A stretch of DNA of 64,000 bases, from assembly GCF_902167145.1 (NCBI RefSeq), contig NC_050098.1:83244207-83308206 (forward strand), given 5' to 3'. The notes under the pieces were generated by a model. That model did not search any database. It saw only the letters and a list, made by a program, of their open reading frames with translations, and had not been told where the DNA came from. Both the position numbers and the translations under genes were made by a program. Of this stretch, positions 43,860-55,249 are shown one piece after another. How positions within the stretch are numbered: position 1 is the stretch's first letter; each line of letters begins with the position of its first letter. The stretch is from Zea mays (lineage: Eukaryota; Streptophyta; Magnoliopsida; Poales; Poaceae).

Positions 43860-45129
43860 GTATATATATACATTCATTCATTCAACTCATTAACCAACCA
43901 ACTAACAATAATATCGACTCGGTTCATAACAACTACAATCGATTGTGGAAATTACGACGATACCATTTCAACCATTATGTCGAGCATCGGGTGTGTGATG
44001 GACGGGCATCGCTTCTTCTTCACCTAAATTCCCTAGATTTCTCGCCTCGAGCACACACAAACATACATAATTATTATCGCAGCACCAACGTTGAGTAGAG
44101 AGAACAAATAGAGCCCGAACAATGGATTTTACTGCTGGCGAACAGAACAACGACGACGATAGACCACGAGTTTAGGTGTTCCATCGACCACATGGCACGC
44201 GAGGTTCGATGTCAATGGTTAGCTACGAGAAACGATGGTAGCTTATTGATCCAGTCACTTCATCGAATACAAAGAATGCAAGCAAGTGGGGACAACAAGG
44301 GGGCTCACCAGGGTGGACGACGTCGCAACCGAGGTTGTGCAAGCACGACGTGCTGCTCGACAACCACCAAGGCACTGCTGTAGGGAGGGAAGAACATCGG
44401 CCTGTGCCATGGGGAACAACTCACCAGCATCTAGAGGGGGATGCCACGGGGAGGGAGCAAGGGACCCGAGAAGGAGGGAACGCCATGGGGCTGGACGAGC
44501 TGATGCACATAGAGGGGAAAAGAAAGGGGGGCGAACAGGGAGATTTGCTCGACCACCAAGGGAAACGGCTGGCATCTAGGGCGCCATGGGAGGATCTCCT
44601 GCATGTAGAGAGGAGGAGGGTGAGCTAGGGATGGTGGCCGGACCAGGGAGAGCGCGTGGCGGCGCAGAGGGCGCTGGGCGAGCTCCCACACGTAGAGGGA
44701 TCGTGGCGGCCAGCGAGGAGCAAACAGGGCTTGCCCCTTGCGGTGCACGACGGCAGGAACATGGCGAGCGCCATGGGAGGGATGGGGAAGACGCCATGGC
44801 GGCCTACGCTGGAGGAAGATAGGGAAGGGATGGGGCGCCGACCTGATGGGAGCCAAGAGGGAGGGGCGAGCACCTGGGAAGCCGATGGCTTGGCAACTAA
44901 AGAAGACAAGCGAGGTGGAGGAACCATGGGGGTCGGGGGATAAGGCACAATGGGGGATATTTTGAGAAGAATACCCAAGTGAAGATAAAGATTAAGGAAT
45001 AGAGGGAGATATACATGTAGAGGATAGAGCTTTCAGATTTTCCTTCTCCAATCTTTTCTTAACAAAAGAAATTGCAAACCATTTCTGGGTCCAAGGATAA
45101 GAGTTTGAGTTAAGTTGGATCGATCCAAA
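43860..45129. other. Unclassified sequence (F, part 4) with GC-rich imperfect repeats
   Basis: Starts with CATT and AACC microsatellites, then becomes GC-rich. From about 44480 to 44790 there are diverged units of 80-100 bases sharing CATGGG, (A/G)CTC(C/A)(T/C)GCA and GTAGAG(A/G)G. Both strands are open in several frames because stops are rare here; none resembles a known protein. It could be the transcribed part of a long LTR or a captured gene fragment. Confidence 0.35.
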
Positions 45130-45674
45130 TAGGGATGGCAACGGGCACATTTTACCCGCGTGCCCGCAGGTAAAAACCTATAGGGTGCGGGTTTGGGTGT
45201 GAGTTTGTACCTGTGGGTACGGGTACGGGTTTGATTCTCAACCCGACGGGTTTTTTCTCGTGGGTATAAAAATGTTGTACCCGTGCCCGCAAACCCGCAT
45301 GCCCGCGTGTGTGTCTGTGTAGACTGTAGAGCACATGCATCTCAATTTAGTGCCACCCCAAAAGCTTGAGCGAGCGGAGCCAATCAAATGATATAAAAGA
45401 AGACTACAGGCGCCAGGGAACTCGTAGAACTTTTGGTTAAGATCGGTACATGTTTTTATTAGTTTAATAAATATTTGTTATTATGTGCTATCAGTTTAAT
45501 AAATATTTATTATATGACTGTGCCCGCGGGTGCCATAAACCCGCGGGTAGCGGGTTTGGATAACATACGCTACTCGTCCCGGGTAGCGGGTGCGGGTACG
45601 GGTTTAACATTAATCTCGTGGGTATGGGTTTGTAATCTTTGTACCCACGGGTTTTAAACCTGTTGCCATCCCTA
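45130..45674. mobile_element. hAT-type MITE, 545 bp
   Basis: Terminal inverted repeats TAGGGATGGCAACGGG and, at the right end reversed, TAGGGATGGCAACAGG (one mismatch in 16). Flanked by 8-bp target duplications GATCCAAA (45122-45129) and GAGCCAAA (45675-45682), one mismatch. The interior has GGGTACGGGTACGGG-type repeats and no transposase, so it depends on an hAT transposase elsewhere. The TIR resembles those of nDart-like plant elements (from memory). Confidence 0.88.
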
Positions 45675-45829
45675 GAGCCAAATCAAAACGATACTAGCAT
45701 TGATATTTTAGTTAGTACTTGATTTCAATGAAATCAAACAAAAATTTATTCGAGAATGCACACTCGACTAGACAACAGTTTGATTAACAACTTTGCGCCT
45801 TGTCATGACATCTTGGAAGATTTTTAAAG

Positions 45830-47400
45830 TCTGAACTTTGTATGGCCTCCATACCATCTACAGACATAAGGTGACATGCTCCTTCTTCTAGATCAGGCAT
45901 GAACAATTCATTACTACTTATTTCCCAGATGGGGACACTAACTTTACTGTCCTCTTGTCACAGCTGACAGCCAATTCATCCCTAGGATGACATCTGACCA
46001 TTGAGTACCCATTACTACTACTCTTAAAGGTGGAATCATTGGTTCTACGGGGATGTTATGTGCTTCTACTCATGATGTAGAAACAAAAGAATTCATGGCA
46101 CCAGTATCAAATAGTACTTTTGTTGGATGGGATTCGACTAGAAACATACCTACTGCCACATCTGGTGCATTGCTTTAGCCTCCAAGTGATTCATCTTTCT
46201 ACGGTTGTAGGCCTAGCTACGACGTCCTGGTGCTTGTTGTTGTGCTTCTTGTCTTGCTGAGGTGTTGGAAGATGGCTGTTGCTGAGCTGCTTTCTTCAGG
46301 CAATGATTCGCTCAGTGGCCTTGTTCCCCACAATGGAAACATACACGACCTCCTCCTTGCGCTGGCGCTGCCTTGTTGCTCTAATTGGTGGCTGGGGTAG
46401 GAAGGCGAGGTGCCCTGCTACTCTACCACTGGTACTGACTTCCTCCTAGTTGGTTGTGTTGATGGTACTGCTGCTGTTGTTGAGGGAACTGCCTTTGGAA
46501 CTACTGTTGATGCTAACATTCATGTTGGTGCTGGTGTCGTTGAGGGTGACTCTGCTTGAACTGCTAGGGTGGATTGCCTGAGAAACGGGGACGGATGCTG
46601 CTCCCAGCCTGCGGTTCACCGATCTTGCACTTCTGGTCTTCCATCTCTCAGCGCTTCCTCTTAGTCATGATAGCTCTATCGATCAAATGCTAGAAGGTAG
46701 GGAAGGTATGGTTCATCAACTGGTAGTGAAGGGGGTCAACCAAACCTCTCAAGAACATGTACCGCCTCTTGGCATCAGTGTTGACATCCTCAGGTGCATA
46801 ACGAGATAGTTGCATAAACTTGTCCTTGTACTCACTGACAGACAGGGGCCCTTGCTTCAATGCCAGGAATTCTTCCTTCCTCACGATCATCAAACCTTCA
46901 GGTACGTGGTACTGGCAGAAGTTGTTTCTGAACTCCTCATAAGTAATGGCGTTAGGGTCGGCATGGGTGGTGAGGTAGGACTCCCACCAGGACTGGGCTG
47001 CTCCCCTTAGTAGACGGGGACCAGACAGAACCTTCTCGCGATCATTGCACTAAGCAGTATGCAGCTCCCGATCCACTATGTGCAGCCAGTCTTTGGTGTC
47101 CATGGGGTCTATAGAGTGGGCAAACATAGGGGGATGACTCCTCATGAACTCCACCCGCTTGTCCCTAGGCATCTACGACATCTGCACTTGCATTTGAGGT
47201 TGAGGTGTGGTTGATGTTGCTCCACCTGTTGCATAGCTGCTAGTGTCTGGCCAATCGCTTGGACTACCTGAGTCTGCATCAGAAACATCTGCTCAATAGT
47301 CATTGGGGTGGTGGGGGCAACTGCTATTGATGTGCGTCATCCTAGGGTGCCACTGCTCTTGCTGCGCACGCCTTCCACCTCGGCGCCTATTGTCAGACAT
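45830..47400 (-). pseudogene. gag-pol: Element E gag and protease start, degenerate
   Basis: ATG 47400 directly after TTTCTACAG (MSDNRRRGGRRAQQEQ). The frame is soon broken, but capsid-like segments remain: 46893-46690 encodes EEFLALKQGPLSVSEYKDKF and YMFLRGLVDPLHY. The zinc knuckle region and the protease motif around FDTGAMNSFV (about 46120-46080) and [10 protein letters not shown] (about 46000-45970) can be recognised with stops between. This is a dead gene. Confidence 0.8.
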
Positions 47401-47869
47401 CTGTAGAAAGCACACACACACATCAGATCTGACCCTGCCGTCTTTCAGCATAAGAAAAGATATATAGAAGTCTTCACAATACTGAACAAATGAGCATCTT
47501 CACTGACTCTCAACACAGCCAAACATAGCTTCTTAGATAAAGAGGAAAGTGGAAATAAAAGGTTGCCCAACTAAATGACTAACTTTATTAATAATTACAC
47601 CAAGTCATAGGGGATACCCACACCTTGGTGACAATCATTACAAAGAGCCAATTTCATCACGAGGTCATCAGACCAGCATAGAAACACCTAATAAGCAAAC
47701 TAAACTAACTAAGACTCACCGTGACTAAGACACCGATTTAAACATTTATTACAAACTCCGAATCTATCGATGTAGAGCTCCAGGTCTATCTTGGTCCTGC
47801 AGTCAGGGGTGCCATAAGCATGATGACCACGGGGCGGTGAGCGATAAGGGTGCTGAGTCCCAACAGGGG
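47401..47869 (-). other. Element E spacer between orf0 and gag
   Basis: About 470 bases of AT-rich spacer, no ORF. It ends at the acceptor-like CAG touching the gag ATG. Confidence 0.5.
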
Positions 47870-48720
47870 TGGGGGAACCATCCTCCTAATGGCGGCGCTC
47901 CGGGTGCTTAGCACACAATTCCACAATCTCCACTCGAGCCTTGCCCAACTCGTCAAGGGTGTGGTCCAGCTCGGTGTTGAGCACGGTGACCAGGTTGACC
48001 ATGCTGCTCAATCTGGGATTGCCCTCACTAATGGGTGAGACAATCACACCTCCGGTATAGCCAGTCGAACGACGGGAGTAGTACTTCAGGTCGAGGCCAT
48101 CAGCTACCCCGCTGAACAACGAACAGTACTACGAAAGCGCACACCGTGCAGCATCCTGCATGGGCACCTCGGCAGTGTCCCACTCAGTGATAGAATAATG
48201 CTCTGAGAAGGCCTCTGCACCCTGGGGATCACCGTTCGGATGACACACTAGGCAGGTAGTCTCCCACTGGTCCGGGTATAACCCGCAACGATGTTGATAG
48301 ACTACACAACAGTACTCGATGGACCAAGTGTGACGATCGAGGCCCCGACACAGCAAGGTGTCGAGAGCGTCGTGGAAATGACAACCGCGAGCAGCGTCAT
48401 GAGTGATGGGTCGGGTGATCCATCCTTCTGGCTCCTACTCCTCCGAAAGCTCCATGATGTGGCTCGAACTGCCACTGTCGTCGTCGTCTCCGTCAAGGTC
48501 TCCTCCAGCATCTGGGGTGCCCTGTGGTGGTGCTGGGAGCACCTCTGGTTGAGGCGCATGGGAGGGTTGCCTCCCAAACTCCACCTCCTACTGAGGCGAG
48601 GGGGAAGAGTCCTACTGCTCCTGCTCCTGGCATCGGTGCTCCTGCTCCTCATGCAGGCGGCGATGCAGCCTCTCCAGGTGGCTCGACTGTCCTATCACCA
48701 TGCGGCGTAGTGGATGCTCT
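47870..48720 (-). pseudogene. Element E orf0 remnant
   Basis: Located between PBS and gag like orf0 in A and B. Pieces in different frames resemble the B protein: WDTAEVPMQDAARCA with flanking aromatic residues, and NPRLSSMVNLVTVLNTELDH-TLDELGKARVEIVEL as a coiled-coil-like end. Frameshifts separate them. It supports orf0 as an old, shared gene. Confidence 0.6.
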
Positions 48721-49017
48721 GTAAGAAGAGAGGGCAAGAAAGGGATCACCGACTTACGTGAAGTGCATCTAAGACGGGCCATCTATAAAAGACATCGTAA
48801 GCACAAGAGTGAGAATAGAACTATATGACCAACAAGTAAACCAAAAGCAAAGTAAGATAAAAATTTTGTAAGCTAAGTATATAGATAGAAGTATAACATA
48901 AAATTGGTCGAGATGACCAATTTTTGAAGTGACACCAAAGGTCAAGGTGAGAATAAGGGTATATAGTCCTTAGGGTGACCATTCTAGTCTAGGTTAGCAG
49001 TCCTACAATCAGCAAGA
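48721..49017 (-). other. Element E leader
   Basis: Noncoding AT-rich leader between PBS and orf0, part of which (about 48940-49017) is repeated in inverted orientation at 49966-50040. Confidence 0.6.
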
Positions 49018-49028
49018 CTCTGATACCA
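49018..49028 (-). promoter_or_regulatory. Element E primer binding site
   Basis: The minus strand reads TGGTATCAGAG, a perfect match to the usual initiator tRNA-Met site, four bases from the LTR end. An inverted copy with one change lies near 49955-49965. Confidence 0.85.
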
Positions 49029-49032
49029 CTTA

Positions 49033-49249
49033 TGTCACACACTGTTTTGGAAGGCAAACTGAATGCGAACCATATACGTGCCAGGATCAGAAACTCACGT
49101 ACACAGCTATTAGATAGTTGGACATCCTCACACATTGCTCAAAATAAATAGCGGAAATAGTACTTTATTACATCAAGATGTCCAAGGCATCCACAGAGTC
49201 ATTAACTTAACATAGTCATAATCATAATCAAATTGCGGAAAACGAAACA
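49033..49249 (-). repeat. Element E 5' LTR, inner end
   Basis: Begins TGTCACACACTG next to the PBS. The LTR is continuous with 50041 onward once the 49250-50040 insertion is removed. Confidence 0.8.
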
Positions 49250-50063
49250 TTCATTGGTTCTATGGGGATTTTATGTGCTTCTACTCATGATGTAGAAATA
49301 AAAGAATTCATGGCACCAGTATCAAATAGTACTTTTGCTGGATGGGATTCGATTGGAAACATACCTACTGCCACATCTAGTGCATCTTGGATTGCTTCAG
49401 CCTCCAAGTAATTCACCTTTCCACGGTTGTAGGCCTAGCCACGGCCTCCTGGTGCTTGTTGTGGTGCTCCTTGTCTTGCTGAGGTGTTGGAAGCTGGCTG
49501 TTGCTGAGCTGCTTTCTTCGGGCAATGATTCGCTCAGTGGCCTTGTTCCCCATAATGGAAACATACACGACCTCATCCTTGCGCTGGCGCTGCCTGGTTG
49601 CTATAATTGGTGGCGAGGCAGGAAGGCGAGGTGCCTTGCTACTCTACCGCTGGTACCAACTTCCTCCTAGTTGGTTGTGCTGAAGGTACTGCTGCTGCTG
49701 TTGAGGGAACTGCCTCTAGAACTACTGTTTCATTTTTTCGCACTTTGATTATGATTATGACTATGTTAAGTTAATGACTCTGTGGATGTCTTGGACATCT
49801 TGATGTAATAAAATACTATTTCCGCTATTTATTTTGAGCAATGTGTGAGGATGTCCAACTATCTAATCGTTGTGTACGTGAGTTTCTGATCCTGGCACGT
49901 ATATGGTTCGCATTCGGTTTGCTTTCCAAAATAGTGTGTGACATAAGTGGTATCAAAGCCTTGCTGACTGTAGGACCGCTAACCTAGACTAGAATGGTCA
50001 CCCTAAGGACTATATACCCTTATTCTCACCTTGGCATTTGGTCATAATGAAAGTGCGGAAAAC
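49250..50063. repeat. Rearranged insertion in the E LTR: gag copy plus inverted LTR-PBS-leader
   Basis: 49251-49735 repeats the gag-protease segment 46030-46515 in the same orientation. 49738-50040 is the inverted copy of 49245-48940 (LTR end, PBS, leader). GTCATAAT(C/G)AAA(T/G)TGCGG occurs directly at both ends (49219-49248, 50041-50068), where the LTR resumes. Confidence 0.85.
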
Positions 50064-50221
50064 GAAACGTAGAGGATAAGGCCTTCACAGGCAGCTGACT
50101 GGGGGTTTGCCACTAAACACAACTAGAACTCATCGTAGTCCTAAAACTCCTCAAAGTCCTCCATGTAAGCACTGATTGTAATGGGGACAACCTAGGAGTT
50201 GGAGGATTTTTGAAGCAAGGG

Positions 50222-50243
50222 TGAGTACATATCAACGTACTCA
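50222..50243 (-). promoter_or_regulatory. Conserved stem-loop in E LTR
   Basis: Arms TGAGTAC / GTACTCA with an 8-base loop, in the same place relative to the terminal LTR exon region as the stem-loops in A and B. Confidence 0.5.
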
Positions 50244-51171
50244 GCAAATGTCCCATTTGGCTAAAGTGGACTAGCTATATGTGGAGTTAAGGTTAAAGCT
50301 GTTGCATTTAGTTGATCAGATATTTATTACTAGTAGTAAGCCAAGTTTTAGTACTAAACCTAGTTATTACCCAAAAGTACTCGCTCTTAGAGGAAATACC
50401 TGAAACCATAATTATAACCATCACCATTAATCATCATAAAAGTATCCAGAGTTACTATAATCAAAGAGGATCCCAAGGCCGCTCTTAACCGTGAGCACCA
50501 CTGATATACCAGTTTCTAACACTACAGAGATTGCACACTTTACCAACGAGTCGTGATCCCTTTCCAGCCTGGGTTTTCAAGACCCGGTCTTCACTACCAA
50601 GGTGAATGGGTAGGGATACACTACGTAACCTTTACAAAGATTCCCTAGAGGTCATAACCGCCCGTTAGGTTTCTCCAGTTTGATAAACACAGTACTTCTC
50701 CCCACAGGAAGGGTGACTAACAAAACCAAATCGAAAGAACCTCGACAACCAGCCTCGACAGAGCAAGTATTTTGACCGGACCCCATTGACGGCCCTATGG
50801 CGAAGCTGACTACACCTCATGTTCCTCTAATTAATCCACTAAGGGCGTCCTATTCCACCCTCATGGTTGTACTATTATCCTGGGTGGTCTCTCAATGAAC
50901 AGGTCCTTACGGAGAGGTACTCAAGAAATAGCCTAAGTTCCCTGAACTTTCATAGATCATCATCATAATCAAGATAACATCATCATATCATAAATATTCT
51001 CATCATGTTTATTGATTAAAGTGGAGCAATAGCATGAAGCTAACCATAATAACCCAAAAGGTAATCAAGGACAAGGTAAATACAAACTAGTCAATCCTTA
51101 GATTTCAATTAAGTAATGCGGGACAGTGAATTATGAAGTAAGTAGGACATAATGGGTCAGAGGACACTTGC

Positions 51172-51237
51172 CTTCACCAGGTTGTTGCTCAGGGAAGTCT
51201 CCGGCAACACACTTAGGAATCACGGACTACTCGTTGT
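51172..51237 (-). other. Putative internal LTR exon of E (66 bp)
   Basis: Starts after TTTACGTAG and ends CCTGGTGAAG|GCAAGTGTC, an ideal GC-type donor. The A/B-equivalent frame is open except for one TAG and ends PGEG at the junction. It is 54 bases (18 codons) shorter than in A and B. Confidence 0.4.
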
Positions 51238-51968
51238 CTACGTAAAGCAATCATTCATTCAACACATTTGGGAAATGACAAAGGAATAGTACACCAAACA
51301 TGTGCAATCAAGTGAACACAAGTTCAATAGAAAAGTACAAACACCAGAGTGAAATCTAGATTCTAGGGTAAACAAATACACTTAGGGGTTTGTGGTTCTC
51401 TAAGTACTGCTTATCTCAGTGGATTACATAACCTACTATAGTTATCTTAATGAATTCTTAAAATTATACCAGGGATGGGTTCATACATTACATGATATTA
51501 ACTTCACAAAGTTAATCACCTAATTACCATTAGGGTTTTCCTTTTTATTTTCCTATTAGTAAATAAACCATCACTTAAACTAACCTATAGTCTAGACATA
51601 AAGTTAATACATGCAGACAGTGAAATATTACAATTTAAACAGATGAAGAATAGTCTTATGAACATTTTGCAATTTGAATCACTCAATTTGGAGTTCATAT
51701 GCAAAAGATATGAAATAAACAAGTTTTGGAATTCAAAATACAAAATTAGGTCTATTTCTATGAGAAACTAAAAGGTTAGGGGCTTTTATGCAAAAACTTA
51801 GGGGCCTATGCGCAAAAACCAGGGATGGTGGGTTGATTCCAAAAGAACTGAGGGTCTCTTTAACAAAACTACCACGCGAAGGGGTACGGGGTAATCTCAT
51901 CCATTCGTTCACAGACGAACGGTCATGATCAGATTTGAGCGAGGGAGCACGCGCACGGACACGTGGGC

Positions 51969-52048
51969 TGTAGGGCGCGAGTGAGGGAGCGGATCAGAAT
52001 GGCGAGGCCTAGCTGTAGGGCGCGAGTGAGGGAGCGGATCCGAATCGG
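51969..52048. repeat. 45-bp tandem duplication in E LTR
   Basis: GCTGTAGGGCGCGAGTGAGG followed by GAGCGGATC(A/C)GAAT occurs twice (about 51969 and 52014), nearly identical, so the duplication is younger than the surrounding decay. Confidence 0.75.
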
Positions 52049-53144
52049 ACGGGTAGGATTAGATCTGCGCTAATCGAATATGGGCCACTTGATCGCAGAC
52101 GGACGACTGGGATCCCGCGGCAAGCCTGGGCAGGGTCTCCCTGGCTGCCAGCGACAGTGCCGCCCAACCCCGCGGCGGAGTTTCACCAGAGGCAAGGGCG
52201 CACCCACGCCGAGGGTCTGGGACGCGGGGGAAGGGTTCAGGTGGTTTCGGGGTGACACGATGGACTCGGTCGTGCGCACGATGTAAGACCCCAGGTGTTA
52301 CCTTGGCTAGAGCCACTTTGGCACTAGAAGCTGTGTTCACAAGGGTAAAGACTTAGGGCACCACATAAGAACTTTGGAGATCATGTGCTAATCAAGTTGC
52401 CAATGACAAAAGAAGCATTACTCTAATCCTTGCACACTTACTACCTTGGATAATAGGGGAGAAGAACCCTAGACCTCTCCTAAACCCTATCTTCCAAAAC
52501 CCTAAGTAAGGGGGGGGGGGAAAGAGAGTGAACAAGGGTGCAAAGTGTGTGTAACCTTTGCCCAAACCCTAAGCAACATTATAACCATCAATTAAGGGAG
52601 GGAAATATTGCAAAAAGACCCCTGGAGAAACCCCAATTCAAATCTCCAAGTGGAGAGAGAGCTAGAGCTCTCTATTTCCCTCTAAGTCACATTTTAGCCC
52701 TAATCCAAAGACCAGCCGTGTTCACTTTGAAGATGGCGCCAAAACCACTTGGGTTCTATACCAAAAATGTGGTATACCACTTAAGGCACCCCCTGGAAAA
52801 ATTTGAGACCGAGACTCAGACGTTTGACAGCAGTTGACATCAGTTTTGTCGCTGAGTGGGCAGAGAGACAAGCCAGATTTGGCGCCCGTCTATCTCCCGA
52901 TCTAGGGCGTATCATCCCTTGGAACTCACACATGTGAGATAGCCCTAGGTGCCAGGAGGAGGTCTGCGCCGGTTTCATGGCGAGATTCGCACGTTTGCGA
53001 TCTCTGGAGACGTTTGAACACTGGAAGAAACTCACCTCCACGTGTTCGACGCCTTCTGCCCGCGCCAGAGCACGCTCGCGCGCGTTCCCCGCATGCCCCG
53101 CGCCGCGCCCGAGCCAAACCCGCGCCGTGGCCCGCGCCCGAGCT

Positions 53145-53150
53145 TATAAA
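53145..53150 (+). promoter_or_regulatory. TATA box in B2 5' LTR
   Basis: TATAAA within CGAGCTTATAAAGCCC, in a GC-rich setting. Transcription should start near 53175. The same box is at 63786-63791 in the 3' LTR. Confidence 0.75.
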
Positions 53151-53675
53151 GCCCTCCCAGGCTTCGACTACACCCTTCCGCGCACCCTCCACACCTCACC
53201 GGAGTTAGCTCGTCGCCGTTTGCCCGTGCGCAGCGAGTCCGCGGCCGCCCAATCCCTCTGTCACCATAGACCGGCCAATAGAGCCATTCCCAACCCCGTC
53301 CAGCCCTCGGAGAAGCTTGTGCACACCTCCGTGAGGCTCCCCGAGCAAGGAATCGGAGTTTACTTTGCCGGAGAAGCTAGTCCACGCTCGCCGGAGCTCT
53401 CGACCCCGCCGGATTACGTGGACCGGGTAAACCACTCCACCATCCTTCGATTCCTTGTGCACACAGTCGCTGCGTGACCCCGTGAAGCTCACCGTGCCCT
53501 CGGATTGAACCAGTTCGCCGTGGTTTGGCCGGTATACTCGCCGCCGACGAGGACACCCGCCTGCACGCGTGGACCGGGCGATTCCGGCCATCTCCGACGT
53601 CGAGCCGTACCTCGACGTGACCGCCAGAGTCTCCCCGAGCCAACCCCACCCTTCGCCGGACCTCCCTCGCCGCCG

Positions 53676-55129
53676 GTAAGCCGCGCCGCCCTTTTCTTTC
53701 CCGCGGTTACTGTTTGCATAAGGGGAAGGACTGCGGGTGAGAGGGAGAGAAGGTCAGGGGGTTTTGTGAAATGTCAGAGACACAGGGGAATAGTGGCGTG
53801 GGGGTAGATTTGCGAAGGTGGATTTAGTTTAAACCCAGGGACCTCGGTGTAAACTGTTTTTTCCAGGAAACTCTTTTTAAATTCTATTTTAAATTGAACA
53901 GAGGCTTTAAAAAAAATTCATAACTTATGATTAGTTCATCCAAATTTGGTCAAACAAATTTTGTCAGACTCCAATTAATGTAACCTATTTAAGAAAAATA
54001 TAAAACCCCTTGGTGCTGTAGAAAACTTAAAAGTTCTGATTTAATGTTAGTTTTGGCCAAAAGCTAAATAATAGTAAGAAAAATAATTAGGCTAATTGAC
54101 TAGGGTTAGGAAAAATTGGGGAAGTTTATAATTACCTACTAACCTGTTTAAAAATGTTGAACCTCTCTGTCCACTCCATTTAAGTTAGTTTTACCCCTTA
54201 TTCTATAATATGCTTAAGGATAGGGAAAATAGAAAATGTAATTTAATTAATGAACCAGAGAGTACCTCTATTTTTGTTAGGTTACTTATTCAATATAGTT
54301 CACTGGAAAAATATATCATACCCTGTTTTAGTGTAAAATAAGTGAGATCTCTTTTGTTTTAATAAAACAAGTGAAACTTAGAAAAACTCTACAAAAATAA
54401 CCCCAAGGTAAAAACACCCCCACCCTTGGGATAACTATTGTTTTATTAGAGAGAACTTAGGAAAAATATGAAATCTGCTGTTTGACATTTTTCAAATAAT
54501 AATGTAGTAGAAAGTGCCTTTTTGACATTAAACTTAAGAAAATCATAACTAAATAACCACCCCTTAGTTCTCTGTGATTTTTAGCACAAAGACCTATTAT
54601 TACTATGGGATGCCAGCAAAAATAACCTTTAGGACAGAACCTACCCCTAACTAAGAGGTGTAGTGTAAAGTGGCCCATTTTGCCTAACTCTTGTTATTTT
54701 TGTTTAAAGCCTAGCCTTTGTACTTAAAGCCTCAACTTCTTAAAACAAGTTAGAATAGCAAAGGGCAACCCACTGTAATTTTTACAGAATTTTTTTTTGG
54801 AAATTATTAAAACCCTGTTGTAGTTCAAACCTACCCTAGAAACCCTAAATGGGAATTAATGAAAGGAAAAAGAATAATGTGAATTAAGGTTATCCTAAAA
54901 CCTTTGTAATCTGTCCACTAAAATGTATCAAGGCAATACCAAACCACTATGTTATCCTAAAAGAAAACCTAAGCTTAAAGGGTCATAAGTCTATGTATCT
55001 ATATATATATACCACTAGAAGCCCCGCGTGACTAAGAAAACCCTAAGTTACTTCTTAACTTAGTTTCTTTAGCTTAATGTTCTTAAATCTTGCATAATCA
55101 TGACATACATGTTCATTGCATTTCGATAG
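53676..55129 (+). other. Putative long intron in B2 LTR
   Basis: Donor CGCCG|GTAAGC at 53676 ends the GC-rich segment; acceptor ATTTCGATAG at 55129. The 1,454 bases are much richer in A and T than the flanks, as usual for plant introns. B1 has the equivalent 17014-15625 and A 10261-9590. Confidence 0.5.
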
Positions 55130-55249
55130 ACTGTAATCTTGCTGACGGAGAGTACATCCTCGTGCCGGAGCAAGGAGCTGCTCAGGAGGTAGCCCCAGAT
55201 CCAGCACCCGAGTCTGCACCAGAGGACCTGCCAGCCACTGCTTTGGAAG
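55130..55249 (+). other. Putative 120-bp internal LTR exon of B2
   Basis: Open frame CNLADGEYILVPEQGAAQEV, then rich in P, A and E, ending LEG at the donor GGAAG|GCAAGCCCC. Same length and boundaries as B1 (15505-15624) and same length and donor as A (9470-9589). Confidence 0.5.

Larger units (their letters stand above)
45790..52281 (-). mobile_element. Element E: decayed chromovirus remnant
   Basis: Minus-strand remnant with a 5' LTR (52281-49033, cut at the left end of B2), PBS, orf0 remnant, gag and the start of protease. It stops after about [11 protein letters not shown] of the protease near 45830, with the rest lost. Many stops and frameshifts. A rearrangement (49250-50063) disrupts its LTR. 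Confidence 0.82.
50064..52281 (-). repeat. Element E 5' LTR, remainder (cut by B2)
   Basis: Continues from the rearrangement to the B2 insertion point. It holds the stem-loop 50222-50243, the small exon-like block 51172-51237, an AT-rich segment and a GC-rich segment from about 51880. The U3 and LTR start lie beyond B2 or are lost. Confidence 0.75.

Noticed and set aside
44255..44978. Overlapping ORFs up to 141 codons on both strands
   Set aside because: Compositional; no start context, splice pattern or similarity that I recognise.
52977..53477. 166-codon ORF in the B2 LTR
   Set aside because: Starts upstream of the TATA box, so the ATG is not in the expected transcript; likely compositional.
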